A stretch of 45,416 nucleotides of DNA from Ruminococcus sp. (GCA_017534595.1 JAFXVY010000131.1:1-45416); one strand, 5' to 3'; numbered from the stretch's first letter, positions 33,886-42,139 are shown. The notes: a model not told the origin generated them from the letters alone. Translations and numbers: made by a program.

Positions 33886-35325
33886 TTATTCATCGGACTG
33901 CTGCTCCTGCTGGCTGTCCTCTTTGAGGATGCTGTCCAGCTCCTCATCATCTCTCGCGGGATGCTGCTCGCGGTATGTCTCGACTGCGGTCTCGTCGGCC
34001 AGACCCTCCGTCGCCTCCGGCGCGAAGACCGTCTTGACCGTCATCATCAGGATCTTCATATCGAGCAGGAAGGACTGTTTCTCAATGTACATCAGGTCGA
34101 GCTTGAGCTTGTCGTAAGCCGTCGTGTTGTATTTGCCCATTACCTGCGCGTAGCCCGTCAGACCTGCCTTTACCTTGAGCCTGAACCTGAACTCGGGCAT
34201 GGTCTTTTCGTATTTCTCGGTGAACTCCGGCCTCTCGGGTCTCGGCCCCACGAAGGACATATCCCCCCGCAGGATGTTGAACAGCTGCGGCAGCTCGTCG
34301 AACCTTATCGCCCTGATGACCCTGCCTACCGGTGTGATGCGGTCATCGTGCTTTTCTGCCAGCTGGGCGCCGTTTGCCTCAGCATCCACTACCATCGAGC
34401 GGAACTTGTAAACGTCGAACTCCTTGCCGTCCTTGGTGAGCCTCTTCTGCCTGTAAAGCACAGGCCCCCTGTCGCAGAGCTTTATCGCAAGCGCAGTGAG
34501 CAGCATGAACGGCGAGGCTATCAGCAGCGCTATGATGACAAGGATTATATCGAACGTCCGCTTGATGAACCTCTGCTCCGGCGAAAGCCCCGCGCAGCGG
34601 TTGAGGAGCAGGGGAGTGTCGAACAGATTGAAGTCCTCCGACCCGCGGATGATGATATCCGAGAGCTTTGGGGTTATATATGTTCTGATAGACTTGTCAA
34701 GAGTAAATTTCAGCAGCTTGTTACGCAGCTGGCTCGGCACGTCAGAGATTATGACCGCCTCATACTTGAGGATCTCCTCCTTGATGAGGTCTATGTTCTC
34801 GTCGCAGCTGACCGAGGCGCAGATCAGATACTTGTCGTTTCTCACGCTCATCTTGCGGATAAGCGTCTCCGAGTTTTTGTTGCCGTAGACTATCAGCATT
34901 TTACGCGGCGGGTAGATGCACCGGAAAAGCTGAACTGAAATTATGCTCCATACAAGGGCGATACCGATCTCGATACCGGTGAGCTTGACCATAGGCATAA
35001 CGTTCAGACGGCCTCGTCCGATAAGGCTTATCTGCACGAAGGTCACGACGTTCGTCGTCAGCAGGCTCAGAAGCTGCGAGCCGAAGATCGCCGGCGTCCG
35101 CAGATATGTGACCTTGAAGCCGTTTAAGCTCCTTGCGGTGAACACATAGATGAAGACGTAGATCATCGTCATCAGTATATTACCGTTTTTCCAGAACGGA
35201 TCGCGCATCTCGCTGTTGTAGCTGTTGTACCACGTTCTTGCGTAAAGGGCGGCGAATGCGGCGACAATTATCAGCGAGACTATAAAGACCAGCAGCCTTT
35301 TGAACTGCTCTCTGTTTTTGTTCAT
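33886..35325 (-). CDS. Polyprenyl-phosphate sugar-1-phosphate transferase for exopolysaccharide, 479 aa
   Basis: Starts glycan assembly by moving a sugar-1-phosphate from a UDP-sugar to undecaprenyl phosphate in the membrane. The N-terminal half has about five transmembrane helices and a CoA-binding-like domain (L-I-V-Y-G-N-K-N-S-E). The C-terminal bacterial sugar transferase domain is complete: K-R-x-F-D-I-I-L, then G-P-V-L-Y-R-Q-K-R, F-D-V-Y-K-F-R-S-M, F-D-E-L-P-Q-L-F-N-I-L-R-G-D-M-S-F-V-G-P-R-P-E, and K-A-G-L-T-G-Y-A-Q-V-M-G-K-Y-N-T. It stands alone, without a glycan cluster nearby, with its own promoter. The sugar is unknown. Confidence 0.92.
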   Translation of the reverse strand: MNKNREQFKRLLVFIVSLIIVAAFAALYARTWYNSYNSEMRDPFWKNGNILMTMIYVFIYVFTARSLNGFKVTYLRTPAIFGSQLLSLLTTNVVTFVQISLIGRGRLNVMPMVKLTGIEIGIALVWSIISVQLFRCIYPPRKMLIVYGNKNSETLIRKMSVRNDKYLICASVSCDENIDLIKEEILKYEAVIISDVPSQLRNKLLKFTLDKSIRTYITPKLSDIIIRGSEDFNLFDTPLLLNRCAGLSPEQRFIKRTFDIILVIIALLIASPFMLLTALAIKLCDRGPVLYRQKRLTKDGKEFDVYKFRSMVVDAEANGAQLAEKHDDRITPVGRVIRAIRFDELPQLFNILRGDMSFVGPRPERPEFTEKYEKTMPEFRFRLKVKAGLTGYAQVMGKYNTTAYDKLKLDLMYIEKQSFLLDMKILMMTVKTVFAPEATEGLADETAVETYREQHPARDDEELDSILKEDSQQEQQSDE

Positions 35326-35375
35326 AGTATTCCTCTTTGTTCCGTATCGGGACGAAAGCCCGTCTCTCTACCAAT

Positions 35376-35404
35376 AATATAACACATTCCGACGCTATAA
35401 TCAA
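35376..35404 (-). promoter_or_regulatory. Promoter of the sugar transferase gene
   Basis: On the minus strand TTGATT (35399-35404), 17 nt and TATATT (35376-35381). Confidence 0.65.
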
Positions 35405-35487
35405 GCTTTTTTGCAAAAAAAGCCCTCTCCTGTAATACCCGGGGCTATGCGGGAATAAGAATATACAGGCGCGGATATCCGTCCGTG

Positions 35488-35529
35488 ACAAAAAAACGAC
35501 ACCCCCGCCGTATCCGGCGAAGGTGTCAG
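35488..35529 (-). terminator. Terminator of the AbrB-family gene
   Basis: Read on the minus strand, GACACC-TTCGCCG and CGGCGGG-GGTGTC enclose GATA and are followed by GTTTTTTT. Confidence 0.9.
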
Positions 35530-35559
35530 CGATATGCTTTAAACAGCTCAGACCGGGGC

Positions 35560-35805
35560 TCAGTCTGCCTTTTTCAGCCCCTCAAGACACTCGGCGCAAA
35601 CGCTTCTGCCCTTGAACTCGGTGATGAACTCGGGATTTCCGCAGAACACGCAGCTCCTCTGGAACTTTTTAAGTATGATAGAATCATTATCCGTATAGAT
35701 CTCAACGGAATCCTTGACATTAAGATCAAAGGTCCTTCTGAGCTCTATCGGGAGAACGATCCTGCCAAGCTCGTCGATCTTTCTGACAATACCGGTAGAT
35801 TTCAT
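35560..35805 (-). CDS. AbrB/SpoVT-family transition-state regulator with zinc-ribbon tail, 81 aa
   Basis: A small dimeric DNA-binding regulator. Residues 1-48 are a swapped-hairpin AbrB domain: G-I-V-R-K-I-D-E-L-G-R-I-V-L-P-I-E-L-R-R. Residues 50-75 add a zinc ribbon, C52-V-F-C55 and C70-A-E-C73. In Bacillus, AbrB represses the tasA/sipW operon and other stationary-phase genes (established). Whether this protein acts on the surface locus here cannot be told, and it lies about 11 kb away. It has its own promoter and terminator. Confidence 0.95.
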   Translation of the reverse strand: MKSTGIVRKIDELGRIVLPIELRRTFDLNVKDSVEIYTDNDSIILKKFQRSCVFCGNPEFITEFKGRSVCAECLEGLKKAD

Positions 35806-35846
35806 AGCAAGTCCTCTTTTCCTAAAAAATTTAAATATCTGTATAT

Positions 35847-35875
35847 ATTATACATTTTGTGAAAACTGTTGTCAA
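35847..35875 (-). promoter_or_regulatory. Promoter of the AbrB-family gene
   Basis: On the minus strand TTGACA (35870-35875), a 17-nt spacer and TATAAT (35847-35852), a full-consensus promoter about 40 nt before the ATG. Confidence 0.9.
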
Positions 35876-35958
35876 TAGTTCAAGGTCAGAAAACAGGCAA
35901 TTTTCGATAATTAACGAATTGTTAACAAAATACGTGACAAAATTCTGCGAGGAAAAAT

Positions 35959-36561
35959 ATGGGTACGCTTATAGCTGTAATGTTTGCCGCTGCGATCGCC
36001 GGCTCGCTGATACTCGGCACCGAGAATGAGATGTCTGCGGCGTTTTCGCAGTCCGCACTGGATACCGCCGAGCTTGCGGTCACGCTTGCGGCATCAATGG
36101 CGTTCTGGAGCGGGATGATGCGGCTGGCAAAGAAATGCGGGCTCGTTGACACCGTCTGCCGGGCGGTCAGGCCGCTGCTGCGGCGCCTGATGCCGGATAT
36201 CTCCCCGGGCGGGGAGGCGCAGGGGCTCGTTTCGATGAACGCTGCCGCCAATCTGCTCGGACTCGGCAACGCAGCGGCTCCCATAGGCATCGCGGCGATG
36301 AGGGCTCTCTGCCGGGAGGAAGCCTCCCGCCGGACGCTGGCGGCCTTCCTGCTGCTCAACACCGCTTCTGTCCAGCTCATTCCCATGACGCTCATAACTC
36401 TGCGCACCAAGGCGGGAAGCGCCTCTCCGGCGGATATCGTGCTGCCGGTGATCTGCTGTTCGGCACTTGCTCTCGCGGCGGGACTTATCTCGGTCTTTCT
36501 ACTTTACGGAGGTGAAGGATGCAGCTGTCACTGCTTGCAGCGCCCGCAGTCTGTGCGCTGA
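35959..36561 (+). CDS. spmA: Spore maturation protein A-like membrane protein, 200 aa
   Basis: A nucleoside-recognition (Gate) domain membrane protein needed for spore core dehydration in Bacillus. Several hydrophobic helices are visible. Family signatures are A-S-M-A-F-W-S-G-M-M-R-L-A-K-K-C-G-L-V and the block M-N-A-A-A-N-L-L-G-L-G-N-A-A-A-P-I-G, followed by L-L-N-T-A-S-V-Q-L-I-P. It overlaps the next gene by 43 nt, so the last residues after LLYGGE are encoded in the shared segment. Its presence supports a sporulating ancestry. Confidence 0.93.
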   Translation: MGTLIAVMFAAAIAGSLILGTENEMSAAFSQSALDTAELAVTLAASMAFWSGMMRLAKKCGLVDTVCRAVRPLLRRLMPDISPGGEAQGLVSMNAAANLLGLGNAAAPIGIAAMRALCREEASRRTLAAFLLLNTASVQLIPMTLITLRTKAGSASPADIVLPVICCSALALAAGLISVFLLYGGEGCSCHCLQRPQSVR

Positions 36562-37031
36562 TACTTATTGCCGCCGCCGTAAAGCGGGTGGACATCATAG
36601 GCGAGTTCACACTCGGCGCAAGAGAGGGTCTCCAAGCCGCAGTGGAGCTTATGCCCACGCTGCTGCTCACCGTTTCGGCGATAACCATGCTCTACCGCTC
36701 GGGTACTCTCGGCGCGTTCGCAGAGCTTATCTCTCCTGCGGCGGCACATCTCGGCTTCCCGGCGGAGGCGGTGCCGCTTGCCATGATAAGACCCCTCTCG
36801 GGCAGCGGAGCGCTGGCGGTCTTTGAGAACATCATCTCCGCCGACCCCGACAGCTTTGCCTCGCGTACCGCGGCGGTGCTCATGGGCTCAACCGAGACCA
36901 CCTTCTATACCATAGCCGTCTACTTCGCGGCGGTAAGGCTCCGCGCCGACGCGAGGGTTTTCATCTCATCCCTCACCGCAGACTTTGCCGGCTTTGTCTT
37001 CTCGGCGCTGATCGTAAGGCTCTTCTATTGA
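36519..37031 (+). CDS. spmB: Spore maturation protein B-like membrane protein, 170 aa
   Basis: Partner of SpmA with the same Gate fold. ATG 36519 is preceded by GGAGGTGAAGG and lies inside the end of spmA. Signatures are F-T-L-G-A-R-E-G-L-Q, the A-M-I-R-P-L-S-G-S-G-A-L-A-V segment and M-G-S-T-E-T-T-F-Y-T-I-A-V-Y-F. Length is normal (about 175). Translational coupling with spmA is likely. Confidence 0.93.
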   Translation: MQLSLLAAPAVCALILIAAAVKRVDIIGEFTLGAREGLQAAVELMPTLLLTVSAITMLYRSGTLGAFAELISPAAAHLGFPAEAVPLAMIRPLSGSGALAVFENIISADPDSFASRTAAVLMGSTETTFYTIAVYFAAVRLRADARVFISSLTADFAGFVFSALIVRLFY

Positions 37032-37062
37032 GGAGGTCTGCTTACCCGGTAAAATTCCGCTC

Positions 37063-37091
37063 TTGACTAAACCTCCGTTTTGTGATATAAT
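37063..37091 (+). promoter_or_regulatory. Promoter of the YebC-family gene
   Basis: TTGACT (37063-37068), 17 nt and TATAAT (37086-37091). Confidence 0.85.
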
Positions 37092-37139
37092 ATATCAGTT
37101 AGTACTGTTTATCATAAAAATTCAAGGAGAGTGTGTCAA

Positions 37140-37883
37140 ATGTCCGGACATTCAAAGTGGGCAAATATCAAGCGCAAGAAGGAGGCTACCGACTCCGCCA
37201 AGGCCAAGATCTTCACCAAGATCGGCAGAGAGATGGCAGTCGTAGTCAAGGAGGGCGGACCCGATCCCGCCAATAACGCCAAGCTCCGCGACCTTATCGC
37301 AAAGGCTAAGGCGAACAACGTTCCCAACGACAACATCGACAGGATCATCAAGAAGGCAGCCGGCGACGGCGAGAAGAACGATTACGTCGAGATGGTATAC
37401 GAGGGCTACGGCCCCAGCGGCGTTGCGGTCATCGTTGAGTGCCTGACCGATAACAAGAACCGTACCGCGGGGGATATCCGCCACTACTTCGACAAGTTCG
37501 GAGGCAACCTCGGAACCAGCGGCTGCGTATCCTTTATGTTCAGCGATAAGGGTACCGTTATCCTTGAGGCGGGCAGCGCCGATGAGGACAAGCTCATGGA
37601 GGACTGCATGGAGGCAGGCGCCGACGATTTCAGCATCGAGGACGGCGTCGTTGAGGTCAGCTGCGATCCCAATTCGGTTGGCTCGGTAAGAGAAGCTCTC
37701 GAGGCCATGGGCTACGCAGTGCTTTCCGCAGAGGCCGAGAAGGTGCCCTCCACCTACACCAATCTTGAGGATGAGGATGCTATCCGCAAAATGGGTCTCC
37801 TGCTTGAGCACCTTGAGGACAACGACGATGTCCAGAACGTCTTCCACAACTGGGGCAATATGCCTGAGGACGAGGAAGAGTAA
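37140..37883 (+). CDS. YebC/PmpR/TACO1-family protein, 247 aa
   Basis: A conserved cytoplasmic protein of the YebC family. Members act as DNA-binding regulators or, as shown for several homologues, help translation through proline stretches. ATG 37140 is chosen over GTG 37131 because AAGGAGA lies 9 nt upstream, and because the family begins M-S-G-H-S-K-W-x-N-I-K. The N-terminus then reads K-K-E-A-T-D-S-A-K-A-K-I-F-T-K. Further hallmarks are N-V-P-N-D-N-I-D-R-I-I-K-K, Y-E-G-Y-G-P-S-G-V-A-V, and N-R-T-A-G-D-I-R-H-Y-F-D-K-F-G-G-N-L-G. Normal length. Monocistronic with its own terminator. Confidence 0.97.
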   Translation: MSGHSKWANIKRKKEATDSAKAKIFTKIGREMAVVVKEGGPDPANNAKLRDLIAKAKANNVPNDNIDRIIKKAAGDGEKNDYVEMVYEGYGPSGVAVIVECLTDNKNRTAGDIRHYFDKFGGNLGTSGCVSFMFSDKGTVILEAGSADEDKLMEDCMEAGADDFSIEDGVVEVSCDPNSVGSVREALEAMGYAVLSAEAEKVPSTYTNLEDEDAIRKMGLLLEHLEDNDDVQNVFHNWGNMPEDEEE

Positions 37884-37907
37884 GCTAATAAAGAATAACA
37901 GGCGAAA

Positions 37908-37946
37908 AAAGGTATATCCCCGCTGTCGGGAGATATACCTTTTTTG
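37908..37946 (+). terminator. Terminator of the YebC-family gene
   Basis: AAGGTATATC and GATATACCTT (with a small internal mismatch) enclose a GC-rich loop and are followed by TTTTTT. Confidence 0.88.
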
Positions 37947-37989
37947 CATTATTCAAAGCTTTAACAGCCCCATGTGAGGGTTAGCTCAT

Positions 37990-38343
37990 TTATCGTTTTT
38001 TTACTGTTTTTAGCGATGCTATAAGGATACGCTTTATTTCAAGGCAGTCTTCAAGCATCGACTCGCCGTGAGCGGTTTCTATATATCCCGAGAGGATCAA
38101 CAGCCTGAGCCAATACTCTGTTTCGGCAGTCTCTTTTAAAGCTATTTGCATCTTAGCGATGAAATCTGCATTTGAAACACCGTAAGCAGCCTCATTTGCG
38201 TTGGCTCCTATGGAAGTTCCGCTCCTTATTATCTGCTTTGCTATTATGCTTTCCTTTTTCTCTTTTACAAGATATTGATACAGCCTGACTATCCTTGCGG
38301 CAAATTTCAAAGACTTATCGAGCAGGGGATTGTATTCTGTCAT
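37990..38343 (-). CDS. Four-helix-bundle (S23-like) protein, 117 aa
   Basis: ATG at 38343 is chosen because GGAGG lies 8 nt upstream on the minus strand; upstream in-frame starts lack this. The sequence shows four amphipathic helices and the family motif I-I-R-S-G-T-S-I-G-A-N-A-N-E-A, then A-L-K-E-T-A-E-T-E-Y-W-L-R-L-L. These proteins were first seen encoded in 23S rRNA intervening sequences and often occur singly in genomes. The molecular role is not established. No 23S rRNA is near, so this copy is free-standing. Confidence 0.93.
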   Translation of the reverse strand: MTEYNPLLDKSLKFAARIVRLYQYLVKEKKESIIAKQIIRSGTSIGANANEAAYGVSNADFIAKMQIALKETAETEYWLRLLILSGYIETAHGESMLEDCLEIKRILIASLKTVKKR

Positions 38344-38447
38344 GTCAGCGGCCTCCGATCTAATGAATAATGAATAATGAATATTGAATAATACAGAAAC
38401 GCCCCGCCGGTTTCGCCTTATCACAATGTTCAGACCCGCCGTCAAAC

Positions 38448-38483
38448 AAAAAATCCGCCTTCTGCATTACTGCAAAAGGCGGA
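38448..38483 (-). terminator. Terminator of the tRNA-Gln pair
   Basis: On the minus strand TCCGCCTT-TTGCA and TGCAGAAGGCGGA enclose GTAA and are followed by TTTTTTG, just after the second tRNA. Confidence 0.9.
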
Positions 38484-38509
38484 AATGGTGCAGGGTTTAC
38501 CCTGCCTGG

Positions 38510-38582
38510 CTGGGGTAAAAGGATTTGAACCTTTGAAATGCCGGAATCAGAATCCGGTGCCTTACCGCTTGGCTATACCCCA
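38510..38582 (-). tRNA. tRNA-Gln (anticodon CTG)
   Basis: The acceptor arms TGGGGTA and TACCCCA pair, the discriminator is G, and the anticodon loop reads TTCTGAT between CCGGA and TCCGG. The T-arm is AAAGG-TTCAAAT-CCTTT. The CCA is not encoded. It is the downstream member of a tandem pair. Confidence 0.95.
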
Positions 38583-38604
38583 ATATATTCGGGAAAGTGA
38601 TTGG

Positions 38605-38677
38605 CTGGGATAGCTGGACTCGAACCAGCGGAATGGAGGGATCAAAACCCTCTGCCTTACCACTTGGCTATATCCCA
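38605..38677 (-). tRNA. tRNA-Gln (anticodon TTG)
   Basis: The acceptor arms TGGGATA and TATCCCA pair, the anticodon loop reads TTTTGAT between GAGGG and CCCTC, and the T-arm is GCTGG-TTCGAGT-CCAGC. The CCA is not encoded. Both glutamine isoacceptors stand 22 nt apart and are probably co-transcribed. Confidence 0.96.
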
Positions 38678-38717
38678 ATGCTTTCCCGATATCACTGCTG
38701 TACCATACAGCTTTATT

Positions 38718-38746
38718 ATTATACCACCCGAACAGAAAAAATGCAA
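38718..38746 (-). promoter_or_regulatory. Promoter of the tRNA-Gln pair
   Basis: On the minus strand TTGCAT (38741-38746), 17 nt and TATAAT (38718-38723), about 40 nt before the first tRNA. The 38344-38774 gene gap holds only this promoter, the tRNAs and their terminator. Confidence 0.8.
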
Positions 38747-38774
38747 GCGCAGGAGGCGCATTTTTACAATTTGT

Positions 38775-39590
38775 TTACATATCCTCCTGCGGATGCTTTC
38801 TTATGTAATGGAAAAGATACTGCTGCGCTATGCCCTCGTACCCGCGGACATATTCCGGCATACCGTTCGGGTACCACCGCTCGAGAGCACGCTTCATCCA
38901 GACGTCCACGGGGAAGGCGTCGAGCCGGTGCATACCGAACAGCAGCGCACACATCGCCACCTTAGGCCCCACGCCTTTTATCGTCATCAGGCGCTTTTCG
39001 GCCTCCGCAAGAGGCAGCGCGGCGACCTCTGAGAGCACCAGCTCGCCGGAGTTTATCTTTGATACCGCGTCCACGAGATACTTTGCCCGGAAGCCCGAGC
39101 GCAGGAAGGCCAAGCTCTCCGCCGTCTCGGAGGAAAGCTCCGCCGCCGAGGGGTAACCGCCGTAATGCTCGGTGAGACGCCCGATTATCCCCTTTATCCG
39201 CGGGATGTTGTTGTTCTGCGAGATTATGAAGCTCGAAAGCGCCTCCCAGCTGTCCTGCCGGAGGATGCGTATGCCGCCCGCGAAGCCGCAGGCCTTTTTG
39301 AGCATCTTATCCTCCGAGAAGCGGCGCTTTAGCTCGCCGTAGTCGTTGTTAAGGTCAAAGTAGCTGTACCATATTTTCAGGAACTCCTGCTCGGAGGTGT
39401 TCTCAAAGCGGAATATCCTGTCGCGCCCGTCAACACAGCTTATCCGCAGGGGAGTGTTGAGATAAAAGCCCTCGTAGGTGTCGGCGGCGGTCTTCGTCCA
39501 GCGGAAGGCCTGACCGCAGTCAAGGGTCTCGTCAAGGTCAAAGTCGGGCTGATGCAGGAACAGATCATTTCCCCGGATACTGTAATCCAT
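38775..39590 (-). CDS. ogg: 8-oxoguanine DNA glycosylase/AP lyase (OGG1-like), 271 aa
   Basis: A base excision repair enzyme that removes 8-oxoguanine from DNA. The N-terminal domain has F-D-L-D-E-T-L-D-C-G-Q-A-F-R-W, typical of this group. The helix-hairpin-helix is I-K-G-V-G-P-K210-V-A-M-C, with K210 as the Schiff-base lysine, and the catalytic Asp is D229 in F-P-V-D-V-W-M-K-R. The S-F-I-I-S-Q-N-N-N-I-P-R-I loop contributes to base binding. No iron-sulphur cluster Cys motif is present at the C-terminus. The downstream end is next to the tRNA promoter. Confidence 0.95.
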   Translation of the reverse strand: MDYSIRGNDLFLHQPDFDLDETLDCGQAFRWTKTAADTYEGFYLNTPLRISCVDGRDRIFRFENTSEQEFLKIWYSYFDLNNDYGELKRRFSEDKMLKKACGFAGGIRILRQDSWEALSSFIISQNNNIPRIKGIIGRLTEHYGGYPSAAELSSETAESLAFLRSGFRAKYLVDAVSKINSGELVLSEVAALPLAEAEKRLMTIKGVGPKVAMCALLFGMHRLDAFPVDVWMKRALERWYPNGMPEYVRGYEGIAQQYLFHYIRKHPQEDM

Positions 39591-39601
39591 ACTGTACCTC
39601 C

Positions 39602-40570
39602 TCAGCGCGTTATGGCTTCAAGCTCGCGGAGTTTCGCGGTCTCCGCGATCAGCGCGATGCTCATTTCCCCGCGGCAGATCAGCTCCGCCACCGACAGCCC
39701 GAATGGGAACAGCAGGCTCTCCGCGCAGGAAAGGATATAGTACCGGACGTCCACGCCGCCGCTGAGGCGGTTCAGGACCCACTGGTCGGCGCCGGAAAGT
39801 ATCACCGCCCGCCAGTCCGACGGGGAGATCATAACGCCGTAGCCGAGGTTGTAGAGCATACCGTTTATTGCCCGCAGATACACAGGCTCGGTCTGTTCGG
39901 CGAGCTCCTCGAGCGACCCCGCCGTTACCGTGTGTACCTGTGCCGCCATACCCATCTGGAGCAGCATCAGCGAGGGCACCGACCCGCCGGTGCATACCGG
40001 CACCCTACCGTGAGAGGCTATGTCTATCCGCCGGTTGGTACTTGCGTCATAGCGGTCAAAGATATCACATATCAGCTTGAGATGGGTACCCTCACCGCTG
40101 CCGAAGGCCTGGCGGAAGCTTTCGGGCACAAATCCGCCGCTGCGGCGCTCTGCGGAGCGCTTGCCGAAGAACATGATACCCATCGGCACCGCGATGAATC
40201 CCGCGAACAGCCAGATGACAAGCATCGCCACCGATGCCGCCTGGTACCGATCCGAGCTGAAATGGTTTATGAAAATGAGGGCGGTCAGGAAGCTGCTCCA
40301 CGCCATCCTCGAGATCACATAGGCAGCCAGACCTAACGATGCCGTGGGCTTGCAGGCCCCGAAGAAATCCCCGGTCCTGATGTACTTGGACACGTTCTTG
40401 ACGAACGCTATGAGCATCAGCAGTAGGATCGTGCCGAAAGCAGCGTCGAGGGAGATCTTGACAGCGATATCGGTATCCGAGCCTATCGAAAAGAACAGCG
40501 CAAAGGACGTCGCCCCAACGATGAGGATTATCGCCAACCGTTCTAAAAGAAGCGAAACTGTCTTTTTCAT
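39602..40570 (-). CDS. Multi-pass membrane protein of unknown function, 322 aa
   Basis: Starts at ATG 40570, preceded on the minus strand by AGGAAGAAGG. Four transmembrane helices are visible in the first 150 residues (about 8-30, 42-62, 80-102, 112-135). A soluble domain of about 170 residues follows, with a hydrophobic segment near 280. It contains no recognisable catalytic motif. The ogg stop-to-start arrangement (11 nt to ogg at 39590) suggests that the two form one transcription unit on this strand, with this gene first. It is divergent from the DUF6062 gene. I do not recognise the family. Confidence 0.75.
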   Translation of the reverse strand: MKKTVSLLLERLAIILIVGATSFALFFSIGSDTDIAVKISLDAAFGTILLLMLIAFVKNVSKYIRTGDFFGACKPTASLGLAAYVISRMAWSSFLTALIFINHFSSDRYQAASVAMLVIWLFAGFIAVPMGIMFFGKRSAERRSGGFVPESFRQAFGSGEGTHLKLICDIFDRYDASTNRRIDIASHGRVPVCTGGSVPSLMLLQMGMAAQVHTVTAGSLEELAEQTEPVYLRAINGMLYNLGYGVMISPSDWRAVILSGADQWVLNRLSGGVDVRYYILSCAESLLFPFGLSVAELICRGEMSIALIAETAKLRELEAITR

Positions 40571-40587
40571 TTTTTTCCTTCTTCCTC

Positions 40588-40616
40588 TTGCAAAATCCGT
40601 CAGTTTTCATTATACT
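40588..40616 (+). promoter_or_regulatory. Promoter of the DUF6062 gene
   Basis: TTGCAA (40588-40593), 17 nt and TATACT (40611-40616). Confidence 0.7.
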
Positions 40617-40674
40617 ATATAAAGAGGAAAAATTCAAGTGCCCGCATACATTTCCCGAAAGGAGCCCGTAAAGC

Positions 40675-41364
40675 ATGAGAGAAAGCATACTTACCATACC
40701 CGTCAACGAGATCTTCGAGCCCCGCGAGGGCTGCCCTATCTGCCGGATGAGGGACTCCCTCGAGCAGCGTGCCATAGAATATATCATGGGGGCTGCCATG
40801 ATGGAGCCGGATGTCCGCATAGAGACCAACCGTCAGGGCTTCTGCAAGACACATTTCGAGCAGATGTGCGCCTGCAAGAACCGCCTCTCGCTGGCGCTGA
40901 TGCTCCAGACCCACCTCCAGCAGCTCCAGAAGGACGTCTTCCCCAAGGCCAAGACAGGTCTGCTCGAGAAGAAGAACGCCAAGCAGCAGAAGCTTGCCGT
41001 CATAAACAACGACTGCTTTGTATGCTCGAAGGTGGAGTGGGGCATGACAAGGCTCATGGTGACGCTGTTCGAGCTCTATCAGAAGGAGAAGGAGTTCCGG
41101 CAGATCTTCACCGAGCAGGAGCAGCTCTGCGTGCCGCATTACGATATGCTGGTGGCGCTTGCTTCCGAGAAGCTGGACAAGAAATGGCTCGGCCAGTTTG
41201 TGAACGACTGCTCCGAGCTGACAAAGAAATACCTCGATCTGCTTGAAGCTGACGTTTCGCACTTCTGCAAGATGTATGACTACCGAAACACCGTCAAAAA
41301 TGCGGACTGGGGCAACTCTAAGGATTCTATCGAGCGTGCGATAAAATTCCTCACCACGAGGTAA
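40675..41364 (+). CDS. DUF6062-family protein with duplicated CxxC...CxxH sites, 229 aa
   Basis: A soluble, helical protein of a Clostridia-typical family without assigned function. Two similar halves each carry a candidate metal site: C20-P-I-C23 with F-C57-K-T-H60, and C114-F-V-C117 with L-C152-V-P-H155. The duplication suggests two zinc ions or an oxidoreductase-like fold. AAAGGAG precedes ATG 40675. It has no neighbours in the same unit. The DUF6062 name is from memory of this Cys pattern; the metal binding is inferred. Confidence 0.8.
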   Translation: MRESILTIPVNEIFEPREGCPICRMRDSLEQRAIEYIMGAAMMEPDVRIETNRQGFCKTHFEQMCACKNRLSLALMLQTHLQQLQKDVFPKAKTGLLEKKNAKQQKLAVINNDCFVCSKVEWGMTRLMVTLFELYQKEKEFRQIFTEQEQLCVPHYDMLVALASEKLDKKWLGQFVNDCSELTKKYLDLLEADVSHFCKMYDYRNTVKNADWGNSKDSIERAIKFLTTR

Positions 41365-42110
41365 GTCTATGACCCTTACACCCCCTTGCAGACAACTGTC
41401 ATCTTGTTATCTGTCTGCTGCACGTTCACAAAATGTTAATTATATTTTCCCGATTTTTAGCCAAAATTACAAGATTTATTCACAATCATTCAAAACTGCC
41501 CGCGGAGCCCGATTTATCAACAAAAAGTTGAAAGTTGATGTTGAAAAACGGTTTTCGATGCTCAAAACTGTTGATAAGTCTGTTGAAACCGTTGAAAACT
41601 ATACTGAAAATACGCACTTTGCGGGTTGTTGAAAAAAATCGCTGTCTGAAAAATCGTACAAAAACCGAAAAACTTGCCGAAAATCGGATTACACAAATGA
41701 ACATTCTGTTAACGAAACTCCTCCGAAACTGTTTCGATATGCGCTCTCCCCCGAAACTTCGGAGGTTCACGACGCTCGGGATTTTGTTAAGCTCCCCGGG
41801 CCTGCAAGTTTCGGCAAAAGTCCAAAAATTCTCCCTCATTCCCTGCTTTCCCCGAGGTCTCGGGGCTGGGAGGATATCTGTCCGATATTTAGTACAATTA
41901 CACCGTCTGCGGTACCTGCGGACGGTGTAATTGTTTGTAACCGTTTTGTAATTTGTCTTCCGGCAGCAGTTGACGAATGACAGCTGTCCGCCGCCTGATG
42001 ACTGTGTGTGCCTGCCGGATGTAAATTCACGGTTCGGGCAGGGAAGTTGTATTCTCCGCAGCGGCGGCTGCCGCTTGCTGATATCAATTCATAAAATCGC
42101 CCGCAAACGG
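41365..42110. other. Long gene-free region with repeats of TTGAAAA, DnaA-box-like sites and hairpins
   Basis: About 750 nt without a credible gene. The left part (41400-41700) is AT-rich and contains TTATTCACA (41476-41484), TTATCAACA (41514-41522) and TGTTGATAA (41569-41577), close to the DnaA box TTATCCACA, plus many GTTGAAAA/TTGATG motifs. The centre holds CCTCCGAA (41720-41727) with the inverted TTCGGAGG (41758-41765). The right part holds a long perfect hairpin listed separately. Its function is unknown. Confidence 0.5.
41894..41934. repeat. Long near-perfect hairpin
   Basis: ACAATTACACCGTC (41894-41907) is perfectly complementary to GACGGTGTAATTGT (41921-41934). Pairing continues inwards with two G-U pairs, leaving a 3-nt loop. 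It has no clear T-run on either strand apart from TTGTTTG. Confidence 0.85.
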
Positions 42111-42139
42111 TTGATTTTTTGGAAGATGTGTGTTATAAT
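42111..42139 (+). promoter_or_regulatory. Promoter of the rlmB-like / pseudo-ATPase operon
   Basis: TTGATT (42111-42116), 17 nt and TATAAT (42134-42139). Confidence 0.78.

Noticed and set aside
33880-34938. 352-codon plus-strand frame opposite the sugar transferase
   Set aside because: The minus-strand protein has all the sugar transferase motifs. The plus frame starts inside the terminator and has no signature.
37990-38343. rRNA intervening-sequence origin
   Set aside because: The encoded protein is S23-like, but no 23S rRNA sequence flanks it, so it is a free-standing gene.
41400-41700. Chromosomal replication origin
   Set aside because: The DnaA-box matches each have one mismatch or are few, and dnaA, dnaN, rpmH or gyrB are not nearby.
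41369-41930. Short open frames in the 41.4-41.9 kb gap (for example 41369-41632, 41535-41930, minus 41486-41839)
   Set aside because: No ribosome sites, odd composition and no recognisable sequence; they probably occur by chance in AT-rich DNA.
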